Assembly (NCBI GenBank): GCA_017546025.1
Contig: JAFYYS010000014.1
Coordinates: 1-64,000, forward strand
From: Lachnospiraceae bacterium
Lineage (GTDB): Bacteria; Bacillota; Clostridia; Lachnospirales; Lachnospiraceae
Direction of reading: 5' to 3'
Length of the DNA: 64,000 nt
The notes under the pieces were generated by a model. That model did no database searches. It was not told where the DNA came from and was given only the letters and a program-made list of their open reading frames with translations. This document shows positions 16,351 through 25,310 of the stretch, in pieces. Numbering within the stretch: position 1 is the first letter of the stretch; each line of letters begins with the position of its first letter. The translations under genes were made by a program, and so were the position numbers.

Positions 16351-17373
16351 ATGACAGAGGTCTTGGGGAGCACTTCCGCGGAACTGCAGAAAAGCATTTT
16401 CGGCGAGTACGATTCCTTTGCAAAAATCATTGAACGAGCACTTCATGTGACGATTCTGACAAGGGAAGACGAAATCCGGATTGTCGGTGAGGAAGGTCCT
16501 GTCAAAAGAGCGAAAACCGTTCTTGAGACATTAAAGGAACTGGCTGCAAGAGGAACCGCGATTTCCGAGCAGCAGGTCCGTTATACCGTTGCCATGTCCA
16601 TGGAGGGCAAGGAAGAAGCCGTTCTGACCGTGGATTCGGATTTGATCTGCCATACCGTAACGGGTAAGCCGGTGAAGCCGAAGACGCTCGGACAGAAACA
16701 GTATGTCGACAGCATCTGGAACCGCATGATTGTATTCGGTTACGGACCGGCCGGAACAGGAAAAACTTATCTTGCGATGGCAATGGCTGTTACGGCATTT
16801 AAAAACGATGAAGTAAACCGGATTATCCTGACCAGGCCTGCGATTGAAGCAGGCGAGAAGCTCGGCTTTCTGCCCGGTGATTTACAGAGTAAGGTTGATC
16901 CGTATTTGCGGCCTTTATACGATGCGCTTTATCAGATCATGGGAGCGGACAGCTTCCAGAAGAATATGGAGAAAGGTTTGATTGAAGTGGCGCCGCTTGC
17001 CTACATGCGCGGCCGTACGCTTGACAATGCCTTCATCATTCTCGACGAAGCGCAGAATACGACGCCGGCACAGATGAAGATGTTCCTGACCCGTATCGGG
17101 TTCGGTTCGAAGGTTGTCGTGACCGGTGATATGACACAGAAGGACCTTCCGGCAGGCGAGATTTCCGGTCTCGACGTTGCCAAGCGGGTTTTGTCCGAGA
17201 TCGATGAGATTGCGTTCTGTCCGCTGACAAGCGCCGACGTTGTGAGACATCCGCTTGTCCAGAAGATTGTTCAGGCTTACGAGAATTACGAACAGAAGAA
17301 ACCGAAGAACAACGATAAGCCGAGACAGAAGGAACCCGGAATAAAGGGGGCGCGCTATGAGCGTAAGCATTGA
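16351..17373 (+). CDS. phoH: PhoH-family ATPase
   Basis: A 340-residue protein with an N-terminal KH-like segment and a C-terminal PhoH ATPase/helicase-like domain. Walker A is GPAGTGKT (Lys138, Thr139) and Walker B is ILDEAQ (Asp232, Glu233). Family members are linked to RNA metabolism, often beside ybeY as here, where the two genes overlap by 17 bases. The ribosome site GGAGG at 16336-16340 sits 10 bases before the ATG. The exact biochemical role of the family is not settled. Confidence 0.93.
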   Translation: MTEVLGSTSAELQKSIFGEYDSFAKIIERALHVTILTREDEIRIVGEEGPVKRAKTVLETLKELAARGTAISEQQVRYTVAMSMEGKEEAVLTVDSDLICHTVTGKPVKPKTLGQKQYVDSIWNRMIVFGYGPAGTGKTYLAMAMAVTAFKNDEVNRIILTRPAIEAGEKLGFLPGDLQSKVDPYLRPLYDALYQIMGADSFQKNMEKGLIEVAPLAYMRGRTLDNAFIILDEAQNTTPAQMKMFLTRIGFGSKVVVTGDMTQKDLPAGEISGLDVAKRVLSEIDEIAFCPLTSADVVRHPLVQKIVQAYENYEQKKPKNNDKPRQKEPGIKGARYERKH

Positions 17374-17863
17374 AAGAGAAACGGAGACCGGAGCTGACTT
17401 TCCGAACGACGAACTGATTGTCTCCGTCATCAACGAAGCGCTTGATTATGTCGGATGCCCTTATGAGTGTTCGATTAATGTTTTACTGACCGACGATACC
17501 GGCATTCGGGATATGAACCGCGATTTCCGCGGCATTGACAGGGCTACGGATGTGCTTTCCTTCCCGATGCTTTCTTTTGAAACTCCGGCGGATTTCTCCG
17601 GTGTGGAGGAGGATCCGTCCGATTATGCGGATCCGGAAACCGGAGAGCTTGTTCTCGGCGATATCGTGATATCGTGTGAACGGGCAAGAGCGCAGGCTGC
17701 GGAATTCGGCCATTCCCTAAAAAGAGAGGTCGCATTTCTCACGGCGCACAGCATGCTGCATCTGTGCGGCTATGACCACATCGATGAGGCGGAACGTTCC
17801 GTCATGGAACAGAAACAGGAAGAAATTCTTACAAAACTCGGCATTACCAGGGAAACGGAATAA
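17357..17863 (+). CDS. ybeY: rRNA maturation endoribonuclease YbeY
   Basis: A 168-residue zinc metalloenzyme implicated in 16S rRNA 3'-end processing and ribosome quality control. The family motif HSMLHLCGYDH gives zinc ligands His131, His135 and His141, and the Arg-containing FRGIDRATDVLSFPM segment is present. An acidic insert (about residues 78-93) lies between these. The start overlaps the end of phoH, a conserved pairing that suggests translational coupling. Confidence 0.95.
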   Translation: MSVSIERETETGADFPNDELIVSVINEALDYVGCPYECSINVLLTDDTGIRDMNRDFRGIDRATDVLSFPMLSFETPADFSGVEEDPSDYADPETGELVLGDIVISCERARAQAAEFGHSLKREVAFLTAHSMLHLCGYDHIDEAERSVMEQKQEEILTKLGITRETE

Positions 17864-17870
17864 CAGCTGA

Positions 17871-19541
17871 ATGAGTACGGAAGCAAACAAAAAATCGAAC
17901 GGTTTTCTGCTGCAGGGAAGCATCCTTGCCGCGGCTTCTATCATTGTCCGCGTCATCGGTCTTGTGTACCGGGTTCCTCTTACGAGAATCATCGGAGAGG
18001 ACGCCATCGGTTATTACCAGACCGCGTTTGAGTTTTACAGCACCGCGCTGTTATTAAGCTCCTACAGCCTTCCCCTTGCGGTTTCGAAGCTCGTTTCCGC
18101 AAGACAGATTACCGGACGGTATAAGGACAACTGGAGAGTTCTGTTCGTCAGCCTGATTTTTGCCTTTGTTGTCGGTGCTGCTGCCAGTCTCGGCGTATAT
18201 TTCGGCGCGGATTTGTACGGCAGGTTCAACCATACGCCGCTTGTTGCCATTCCGTTACGGGTTCTGGCGCCGACCATCTTCGTATTTTCCATCATGGGCG
18301 TCATCCGAGGCTTCTTCCAGGGACACGGCGACATGGTGCCCACAGCGATTTCGCAGATTGTCGAGCAGATTGTCAACGCCGCTGTCAGCATCGCTGCTGC
18401 TGTTTATATGGTGAAGCGCTATGCCGGTACGCCCGAGAGGGATGCATACGGCGCGGCAGGCGGCACATGGGGAACGTTTATCGGAGCCTGTGCGGGTGCT
18501 TTGATTCTGATCGGCATTTTCTTTTACCGAAGCGGCAGACATGCGGAAATGGTCCGCTCGGATGAAAGTAAGGAGAAGGAGCGTTATTCCCAGATTCTGA
18601 AGATCCTTTTGCTGACGGTCATCCCGGTCGTCATCAGCCAGACCGTCTATCAGATTTCCGCGATTGTGGACGTTTCGATCTTCCACCGGACGCTTCAAGC
18701 AAAGGCATTTGATACCGTTACGCGTAACACGTGGTGGGGCATCTATTCCGGCAAATACAAACTCTTAACAAACGTTCCGGTTGCCGTCGCGGCTGCCATG
18801 GGAACGACGATAGTACCGACGCTTGTCGCCGAAATCGCGAAGGGGCGGAAGGACCGTGTTAACGGGAAGATTGCCCTTACCGTTAAGTTCAATATGATTG
18901 TTGCGTTTCCGTGCGCATTCGGATTCATGGCGCTCGGCGGACCGATTCTTCAGATGCTGTTCGGCGACACGAGAATCCTGAACACCGAAATGATGCAGCT
19001 CGGCGGCAGTGCAGTCATCTTTTTCGCACTTTCGACTGTGACGAACGGTGTGCTTCAGGGAATTCATCATATGTTCATTCCGGTGTGGCATTCCTTCGTG
19101 GCTTTGATCATTCACAGCGTTACGCTTTGGCTGCTGCTTCGTTTCACGGAGCTGAATGCGTTGGCGCTTGTCATCTGTAACATCCTGTTTGCTTTGATTG
19201 TCTGCATCATGAATGCGAGAAGCCTTCGGAAACTGATCGGGTATAAACAGGAATGGCGGACGAGCTTTGTGATTCCGTTAATCAGCGCAGCAGTGATGGG
19301 TGCCTTTGCGGACATCTGTTACCGTGTGATGTATTATTTGATTCAGTGCGGGATTCCAAATCGACCCGGTATCAATAATATGGTTTCCTGCCTTGTCACG
19401 ATCGGGCTTTGCGTATTTGTTTTCTTTGCAACGCTTTTACTGCTCGGCGGCGTGACCGAAAAGGAAATCGAAGATATGCCGAAGGGGCGTATGCTTGTTA
19501 AGATTCTCAGAAAACTTCGTTTGTTGAGGACTCAGGAATGA
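17871..19541 (+). CDS. Polysaccharide/lipid flippase of the SpoVB/MurJ-like (MVF/PST) superfamily
   Basis: A 556-residue integral membrane protein with about 14 hydrophobic helices. The N-terminal pattern (LQGSILAAASIIVRVIGLVYRVPLTR, then GYYQTAFEFYSTALLLSSYSLPLAVSKLVS) resembles SpoVB and other oligosaccharide flippases of Firmicutes that move lipid-linked sugars across the membrane. The cargo cannot be told from sequence; peptidoglycan precursor or a spore-cortex role are possible. It ends by overlapping the next flavoprotein gene by four bases (ATGA). Confidence 0.85.
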   Translation: MSTEANKKSNGFLLQGSILAAASIIVRVIGLVYRVPLTRIIGEDAIGYYQTAFEFYSTALLLSSYSLPLAVSKLVSARQITGRYKDNWRVLFVSLIFAFVVGAAASLGVYFGADLYGRFNHTPLVAIPLRVLAPTIFVFSIMGVIRGFFQGHGDMVPTAISQIVEQIVNAAVSIAAAVYMVKRYAGTPERDAYGAAGGTWGTFIGACAGALILIGIFFYRSGRHAEMVRSDESKEKERYSQILKILLLTVIPVVISQTVYQISAIVDVSIFHRTLQAKAFDTVTRNTWWGIYSGKYKLLTNVPVAVAAAMGTTIVPTLVAEIAKGRKDRVNGKIALTVKFNMIVAFPCAFGFMALGGPILQMLFGDTRILNTEMMQLGGSAVIFFALSTVTNGVLQGIHHMFIPVWHSFVALIIHSVTLWLLLRFTELNALALVICNILFALIVCIMNARSLRKLIGYKQEWRTSFVIPLISAAVMGAFADICYRVMYYLIQCGIPNRPGINNMVSCLVTIGLCVFVFFATLLLLGGVTEKEIEDMPKGRMLVKILRKLRLLRTQE

Positions 19542-20797
19542 AACGGATTGCGATAATCGGAGGCGGTGCATCGGGCATGATTGCGGCACTTGCGGCAGCG
19601 GAAGCAGGTGCTTCCGTCGTTGTGCTTGAGCATAACGATAAGCCCGGCAAAAAACTTGCCGCAACCGGTAACGGCCGCTGCAATCTCGGCAATTCGTATC
19701 TCGATGCCGACTGCTACCGTGGCGGAGATTCCGCTTTCCTTACCGAGGTATTCAGGAACTGTTCGCCTGAGCAGGTCCGCGGCTTTCTGTCAAAACACGG
19801 TCTTTCCCTTAAGGAGAAGAACGGATACTTTTATCCGAGATCCGAGCAGGCCCGTTCCGTGATTGATTTCTTTACGGCAAGGCTTACGGCCCTTAAGGTT
19901 TCGTTTCTGACCGGCTGTGAAGTTACGGACATAACCTTCGATGGCAAATGCTACACCGTCTCTTATCAGCAGAAAGACCGTAAGGCTTCCGAAACAGTAG
20001 TTGCCGATTCCGTGATTCTTGCTACCGGCGGTCTTGCCGGCAACAATCTCGGCGCAGGTCCGTTCGGTTATGAGGCAGCAAAATGCTTCGGACACAGCGT
20101 TACGCCTTTGTTTCCTGCTTTGGTGCAGCTGGTGACCGAAGATAAACATAAAAAGACTCTTTCCGGAGTCCGCTCTGAGGCAACGGTTACGCTTACCTGT
20201 AAGTCAGGCGGCCGTGAAACCAAAAAGTGCGAATCGGGTGAGGTTTTATTCACCGATTACGGCATCAGCGGCATTGCGGTCATGCAGTTAAGCCGCTACG
20301 CAGGCGAAGCGTTTTTAAACAGCGGTTCGGCATCACTTTCGATTGATTTTTTGCCGGAGCTTTCCGAAGCGGAACTCCTTGCCGATATGAAAGAAAGAAG
20401 AGTTTCTTCAAACGGTCTTACCGTGGAGCAGGGGCTGACTTCGATGCTTCAGAGAAATCTGCTCTATGTCATCCTGCTTCGTTCCGCTGTCGATCCGGAG
20501 TCACATTTTTCAAAGCTTTCGGATGATAAGCTTAAGATGCTTTGCACGGAGATGAAGCAGTTTAAGCTTCCCGTTATGGGAACGAAGGATTTCGCGTCGG
20601 CGCAGGTGACGGCCGGCGGGATCAATCTTTGTGAAGTATGCCCTGACTCGATGGAATCTCGTTTTCAAAAGGGGCTTTATATTACAGGTGAGCTGCTTGA
20701 TGTCGACGGAACATGCGGCGGCTACAATCTGCAGTTTGCCTTTGCAACCGGCATACTTGCGGGACTTGCCGCAGCGGGACGGGAGATGAGGAGTTAA
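19538..20797 (+). CDS. NAD(P)/FAD-dependent oxidoreductase, HI0933/BaiN-like family
   Basis: A 419-residue flavoprotein. The dinucleotide-binding loop IAIIGGGASGMIAALAAAEAG begins at residue 3, followed by GKKLAATGNGRCNLGN, typical of the HI0933 group. The C-terminal segment DVDGTCGGYNLQFAFATGILAG closes the FAD site. Relatives are annotated as aminoacetone oxidases or as the BaiN bile-acid reductase, but no substrate can be assigned here. It is translationally coupled to the flippase before it, and a second unrelated-size flavoprotein starts one base after its stop. Confidence 0.88.
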   Translation: MKRIAIIGGGASGMIAALAAAEAGASVVVLEHNDKPGKKLAATGNGRCNLGNSYLDADCYRGGDSAFLTEVFRNCSPEQVRGFLSKHGLSLKEKNGYFYPRSEQARSVIDFFTARLTALKVSFLTGCEVTDITFDGKCYTVSYQQKDRKASETVVADSVILATGGLAGNNLGAGPFGYEAAKCFGHSVTPLFPALVQLVTEDKHKKTLSGVRSEATVTLTCKSGGRETKKCESGEVLFTDYGISGIAVMQLSRYAGEAFLNSGSASLSIDFLPELSEAELLADMKERRVSSNGLTVEQGLTSMLQRNLLYVILLRSAVDPESHFSKLSDDKLKMLCTEMKQFKLPVMGTKDFASAQVTAGGINLCEVCPDSMESRFQKGLYITGELLDVDGTCGGYNLQFAFATGILAGLAAAGREMRS

Positions 20798-20798
20798 G

Positions 20799-22394
20799 AT
20801 GATTAAGCTTTCAGGCATCCGAGTTCCGGTTACGCACGATGAAAATGACATTCTTGCCGGTGCGGCAAAGCTGCTTCGCATTCCCGCGGCGCAGATCAGG
20901 GACATGGTCATATTGAAGCAGTCCTTAGATGCGCGGGACAAATCGCAGATCCGGTATCAATATGTTGTCGCGGTTTCCGTTCCCGATGAGAAACGTTTTC
21001 TCAAAAAGGGCGCGGAGCCTTATCAGAAAAAGAATTACGGCTTTGAAGTGACCGGCCGGGAAGAGCTGACCGACAGACCGGTCGTCATCGGCGCAGGTCC
21101 TGCGGGACTGTTCGCTGCCTATTTACTCGCGAAGGCAGGCTTTCAGCCGATTGTTTTGGAACGCGGCGACCGTGTGGAGGAACGCGTTAAAAAGGTTGAG
21201 GCGTTTTATGAAGGCGGAAAGCTTGATCCGAACACGAATGTCCAGTTCGGGGAAGGCGGAGCCGGCACATTCAGTGACGGCAAATTAAACACCCTGATCA
21301 AGGACCGTGACGGCAAAGGGCAGTTCGTCCTGGAAACGTTTGTCAGCTTCGGGGCACCTTCGGAAATTCTTTATAAAAACAAGCCGCATATCGGAACGGA
21401 CATATTGAGAAATGTCATTGTTTCCATGCGGCAGGAAACCGAAAGACTCGGTGCGGAATTCCGCTTTCAGACGAGAGCGGAGCGCTTTTTAACGGAGAAC
21501 GGACAGCTTTCGGGCATTGTTACGGCCGACGGGGATACAATCCCGTGCAGGGTTGCCGTTTTGGCAATCGGACACAGCGCGAGAGATACTGTTCGGACGT
21601 TATATGCAGACGGAATAAAGGTGGAGCCGAAGGCATATGCAATCGGTGTACGCATTCAGCATAAACGGGAATTCATCGACCGCTGCCAGTACGGCGAAGC
21701 CGCCAAACTGCTGCCGGCTGCCGATTATAAGCTTACCTATACCGCAAAGGACGGAAGGGGCGTTTATTCGTTCTGCATGTGTCCGGGCGGCTATGTCGTC
21801 AATGCTTCCTCACAGGAAGGCAGGCTTGCGGTAAACGGCATGAGCAATCATGCAAGAGATGCGGAGAATTCGAATTCTGCATTGGTTGTGACCGTTACGC
21901 CGGAGGATTACCAAAAGGAAACCGGAAGTGACAGTCCGCTTTGCGGAATGGTATACCAGGAACGGCTTGAGGAAGCCGCATACCGTTTCGGAGAAGGCCG
22001 GATTCCGACGCAGAAGCTTGGGGACTTTGCAGACAATAAACCGTCAACGGAATGCGGCAGCATTCCCCCGGTTACAAAAGGCGCCGTTAAATATACGAAT
22101 CTTAAGGAATTCCTTCCCGAATATCTTTGTTCGGATTTACTTGAAGGAATCCGTGCATTCGATAAAATGATGCCCGGTTTTTATAACGGTGACGCACTGT
22201 TAAGCGCCATTGAGTCGAGAACATCTTCACCGGTCAGAATCATCCGTTCGGAGGAGCTTGAATCGGTTTCGCTCGGCGGATTGTATCCGTGCGGTGAGGG
22301 CGCCGGCTATGCGGGCGGCATCATGTCCGCGGCGATGGACGGCATCCGGGTTTTTGAAGCGATTATCAGGAAATATCATAAAGCAGGAGAGTAA
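20799..22394 (+). CDS. FAD-dependent dehydrogenase (uncharacterised flavoprotein family)
   Basis: A 531-residue protein with an N-terminal basic domain of about 85 residues that contains an ILKQSLDARDKSQIRYQY segment, then an FAD-binding domain (VVIGAGPAGLFAAYLLAKAGF near residue 96, VLERGDRVEERV). NVQFGEGGAGTFSDGKLNTLI and a C-terminal YPCGEGAGYAGGIMSAAMDGIR block are signatures of this widespread uncharacterised dehydrogenase family. No substrate is known. It is packed between another flavoprotein and proB. Confidence 0.87.
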   Translation: MIKLSGIRVPVTHDENDILAGAAKLLRIPAAQIRDMVILKQSLDARDKSQIRYQYVVAVSVPDEKRFLKKGAEPYQKKNYGFEVTGREELTDRPVVIGAGPAGLFAAYLLAKAGFQPIVLERGDRVEERVKKVEAFYEGGKLDPNTNVQFGEGGAGTFSDGKLNTLIKDRDGKGQFVLETFVSFGAPSEILYKNKPHIGTDILRNVIVSMRQETERLGAEFRFQTRAERFLTENGQLSGIVTADGDTIPCRVAVLAIGHSARDTVRTLYADGIKVEPKAYAIGVRIQHKREFIDRCQYGEAAKLLPAADYKLTYTAKDGRGVYSFCMCPGGYVVNASSQEGRLAVNGMSNHARDAENSNSALVVTVTPEDYQKETGSDSPLCGMVYQERLEEAAYRFGEGRIPTQKLGDFADNKPSTECGSIPPVTKGAVKYTNLKEFLPEYLCSDLLEGIRAFDKMMPGFYNGDALLSAIESRTSSPVRIIRSEELESVSLGGLYPCGEGAGYAGGIMSAAMDGIRVFEAIIRKYHKAGE

Positions 22395-22396
22395 TC

Positions 22397-23239
22397 ATGG
22401 ATCGTACTGAATTGATGAGCCGTAAACAGAGAATTGTCGTCAAGGTAGGTTCTTCTACACTGACGCATCCCGAAACCGGCGCAATGAATCTGACTAAGAT
22501 GGAGCGTCTTGTGCGCATCCTCGCGGATATCCGAAACAGCGGAAAGGATGTCGTTCTGGTATCCTCCGGTGCCATCGCGGTCGGAAGAAAAGCAATGAAC
22601 ATCACCGAGCGTCCGAAGGAGCAGGATCTGAAGCAGGCCTGTGCCGCCATCGGCCAGTCCCGTCTTATGATGGTCTACCAGAGACTGTTTGCGGAGTATA
22701 ACAAAATTACCGCGCAGGTTCTGATCACGAAGGATACGATGATTCAGGACACGATGCGCCGTAATGCGAGAAGCACCTTCATGAAGCTTCTCGAGATGGG
22801 CACCATTCCTGTGGTAAATGAGAACGATACCGTCGCGACAGACGAAATCGAATTCGGTGACAACGATACGCTTTCCGCAATCGTTGCGGCTTTAATCCAT
22901 GCGGACCTTCTGATCATCCTTTCCGACCAGGACGGCTTCTTTACGGATGACCCGAGAAAGAATCCCGATGCCAAACTGGTGGAGGAGATCACATTTATCA
23001 CGGATGAGCTTGAAGCCATGGCAGGCGGCGCGGGCTCCGATGTCGGAACGGGCGGCATGGCGGCCAAGGTAAGCGCCGCGAGAATCGCAAACGATGCCGG
23101 CGCAGACATGATCATCGCAAACGGTAACGATATGAACAATATTACGAAGGTTCTTGAGGGACAGAATGTCGGAACACTGTTCCGCGCGCACCGGAACGAT
23201 GATTTCCATTTGATCGATTATTTGAGAAAAGAGCGTTAA
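22397..23239 (+). CDS. proB: Glutamate 5-kinase without PUA domain
   Basis: A 280-residue amino-acid kinase catalysing the first step of proline synthesis. Visible are RIVVKVGSSTLTH, VLVSSGAIAVGRK, VVNENDTVATDEIEFGDND and the DQDGFFTDDPRKNPDA loop. Many bacterial ProB proteins are about 365 residues because of a C-terminal RNA-binding-like PUA domain; this one ends after the kinase domain, as in some other Firmicutes. proA, the next pathway enzyme, is three genes downstream with a small DUF896 gene and a folate enzyme between. Confidence 0.95.
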   Translation: MDRTELMSRKQRIVVKVGSSTLTHPETGAMNLTKMERLVRILADIRNSGKDVVLVSSGAIAVGRKAMNITERPKEQDLKQACAAIGQSRLMMVYQRLFAEYNKITAQVLITKDTMIQDTMRRNARSTFMKLLEMGTIPVVNENDTVATDEIEFGDNDTLSAIVAALIHADLLIILSDQDGFFTDDPRKNPDAKLVEEITFITDELEAMAGGAGSDVGTGGMAAKVSAARIANDAGADMIIANGNDMNNITKVLEGQNVGTLFRAHRNDDFHLIDYLRKER

Positions 23240-23240
23240 C

Positions 23241-23453
23241 ATGAACGAAGAAAAGATTGCGAGAATCAATCAGCTGTATAAGAAATCCAAGGCGGAGGGA
23301 CTTACGCCCGAAGAAAGAATCGAGCAGGCAGAGCTTCGCTCGGAGTATATTGCGGCTATTCGCGCGGATTTGGAGGATTCTCTGAATCATATATCCCTTG
23401 TGAATCCGGACGGCTCAATTACGGATGTCAAGGATTTGAAAAGAACGAAATAG
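23241..23453 (+). CDS. DUF896 (YnzC-like) small protein
   Basis: A 70-residue protein starting MNEEKIARINQLYKKSKAEGLTPEE and containing EQAELRSEYIAAIRADL, the hallmark of the DUF896/YnzC family, a two-helix hairpin followed by a short tail. In Bacillus a relative is in the SOS-linked yneA region, but its function is not established. No promoter is visible; it is co-transcribed between proB and a folate gene. Confidence 0.9.
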   Translation: MNEEKIARINQLYKKSKAEGLTPEERIEQAELRSEYIAAIRADLEDSLNHISLVNPDGSITDVKDLKRTK

Positions 23454-23476
23454 GAATGCTGTTTGAGGGAAGAAAC

Positions 23477-24043
23477 ATGACAAAAAACGAACTGAGGGAC
23501 ATGATGAAAAGGCGCCGCAGAAGCCTTTCCGCAACGAAGATTCTGTGCTACAGCGCCATCGTGACGGAGAAACTGCTGCACGAAGACTGCTACCGCGATG
23601 CGGACACGATTCTCGGATACTATTCCGTAAGCGCCGAGGTTTCTCTTGATTATCTGTTTGACCAGGCATGGAAGGACGGAAAGAAGGTTGCCCTTCCGGT
23701 ATGTCTGCCTGGCCGTGAGATGGAATTCCGGCTTTATACGAAGCAGACGGAGATGGAAAAGGGCATGTTCGGCATTCCGGAGCCAACGAAAAGCGAAAAG
23801 GTTGACCCGGCCAAAGGCAAATGCCTGATTGTCGTGCCGGGCGTCGTATTTGACCCGGACGGAAACCGGATCGGCTACGGCGGCGGATATTATGACCGCT
23901 TCCTCGCCAAGTACCCGGATGTCCCGCGTGTCATGCTCGCCTATGAAATGCAGAAGACCGTAAGCGTTCCGTATGACGGAAACGATGTTCCCGTAAACCT
24001 TGTGTTGACGGAAACCGACCGTTATCCCGGACTGGAAGCCTGA
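23477..24043 (+). CDS. 5-formyltetrahydrofolate cyclo-ligase
   Basis: A 188-residue enzyme converting 5-formyl-THF to 5,10-methenyl-THF with ATP. The N-terminal [15 protein letters not shown] segment, the [11 protein letters not shown] part and the C-terminal ATP-binding signature [26 protein letters not shown] are clear. The ATG at 23477 gives a family-like start with GAGGGAAG upstream; an in-frame ATG at 23456 would add seven residues and remains possible. Confidence 0.93.
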   Translation: MTKNELRDMMKRRRRSLSATKILCYSAIVTEKLLHEDCYRDADTILGYYSVSAEVSLDYLFDQAWKDGKKVALPVCLPGREMEFRLYTKQTEMEKGMFGIPEPTKSEKVDPAKGKCLIVVPGVVFDPDGNRIGYGGGYYDRFLAKYPDVPRVMLAYEMQKTVSVPYDGNDVPVNLVLTETDRYPGLEA

Positions 24044-24056
24044 AAGGAGAATCATC

Positions 24057-25301
24057 GTGAATTTAATGATAATGGGTAAGGAAGCCGTTCTGGCCTCCGA
24101 AATTCTTGCCGTAACCGATACCGCAAAGAAAAATGATACGCTGAACTTTTTGGCAGACCGCCTTGTTGCGGAAACCGCATCGATTCTTGCGGCAAACGAC
24201 ATTGATGTGAAGGCTGCCGAGGAAAAGGGCGTAAGCCCCGCCATGGTTGACCGCTTAAGACTGAATGAAAGCCGCGTGAAAGGCATGGCAGGCGGACTCA
24301 GACAGGTTGCCGCTTTGCCGGATCCCGTCGGAGAAGTACTTGACAGCTTTACGCGTCCGAACGGCCTGAAAATTCAAAAGGTTCGTGTTCCGTTCGGCGT
24401 CATCGGCATCATTTACGAGTCCCGCCCGAATGTCACTGCGGATGCTTTCGGTCTTTGCTTTAAGGCAGGCAGTGCCGTCATTCTTCGCGGCGGTTCCGAT
24501 GCCATCCATTCCAATACGAGAATTACCGAAGTGCTTCGTGAGGGTCTTAAAGAGTGCGGACTTCCCGAGAATGCCGTTGCTTTGATTACCGATACGAGCC
24601 GCGAAACGGTTAACGATTTCATGAAGCTGAACCGCTTTGTCGATGTTCTGATTCCGAGAGGCGGCGCAGGCCTGATTCAGAGCGTGCTTGAAAACAGCCG
24701 GATTCCCGTCATTGAAACCGGCACCGGAAACTGTCATATTTTCGTTGACGAGACCGCCGATCAGGAGCAGGCTCTTTCCATCATCAAGAACGCGAAAACG
24801 CAGCGCATGGGCGTCTGCAATGCCTGTGAGAGCCTTGTCATTCATGAAAAGATTGCGGAGGAATTCCTTCCGAAGCTTTATAAGATGCTCAACGAATGCA
24901 ACATTACGATGCGCGCGGACGAGCAGGCAAGAGCCGTTGTTCCCGAGATGGAGACGGCCGACGAGACCGACTTCTATAAGGAGTACCTCGGTAGCCTGAT
25001 CAGCATCAAAACGGTTGCCGGTGTTGACGAAGCCATCCGTCATATCAATACGTATCATACAAAGCATTCTGACGCGATTCTGACGAAGAACGAAGAGAAT
25101 GCCAAGAAGTTCTTAAAGCAGGTTGACAGCGCATGCGTTTACGTGAATGCAAGCACCCGTTTCACCGACGGTGAGGAATTCGGCTTCGGTGCCGAAATCG
25201 GCATCAGCACGCAGAAGCTTCACGCAAGAGGACCGATGGGTCTTAAGGAGCTTACAAGCTATAAATATCTGATTTGCGGTGACGGACAGATTCGCGGCTA
25301 G
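24057..25301 (+). CDS. proA: Glutamate-5-semialdehyde dehydrogenase (gamma-glutamyl phosphate reductase)
   Basis: A 414-residue aldehyde-dehydrogenase-fold enzyme reducing gamma-glutamyl phosphate with NADPH in proline synthesis. The catalytic Cys254 is in [10 protein letters not shown], and [21 protein letters not shown] and the IPRGGAGLI loop are characteristic. The start is GTG at 24057, supported by AAGGAG at 24044-24049. With proB upstream it completes the route to the semialdehyde that cyclises before the final reductase, which is not in this window. Confidence 0.95.
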   Translation: MNLMIMGKEAVLASEILAVTDTAKKNDTLNFLADRLVAETASILAANDIDVKAAEEKGVSPAMVDRLRLNESRVKGMAGGLRQVAALPDPVGEVLDSFTRPNGLKIQKVRVPFGVIGIIYESRPNVTADAFGLCFKAGSAVILRGGSDAIHSNTRITEVLREGLKECGLPENAVALITDTSRETVNDFMKLNRFVDVLIPRGGAGLIQSVLENSRIPVIETGTGNCHIFVDETADQEQALSIIKNAKTQRMGVCNACESLVIHEKIAEEFLPKLYKMLNECNITMRADEQARAVVPEMETADETDFYKEYLGSLISIKTVAGVDEAIRHINTYHTKHSDAILTKNEENAKKFLKQVDSACVYVNASTRFTDGEEFGFGAEIGISTQKLHARGPMGLKELTSYKYLICGDGQIRG

Positions 25302-25310
25302 GAGGAAGCT

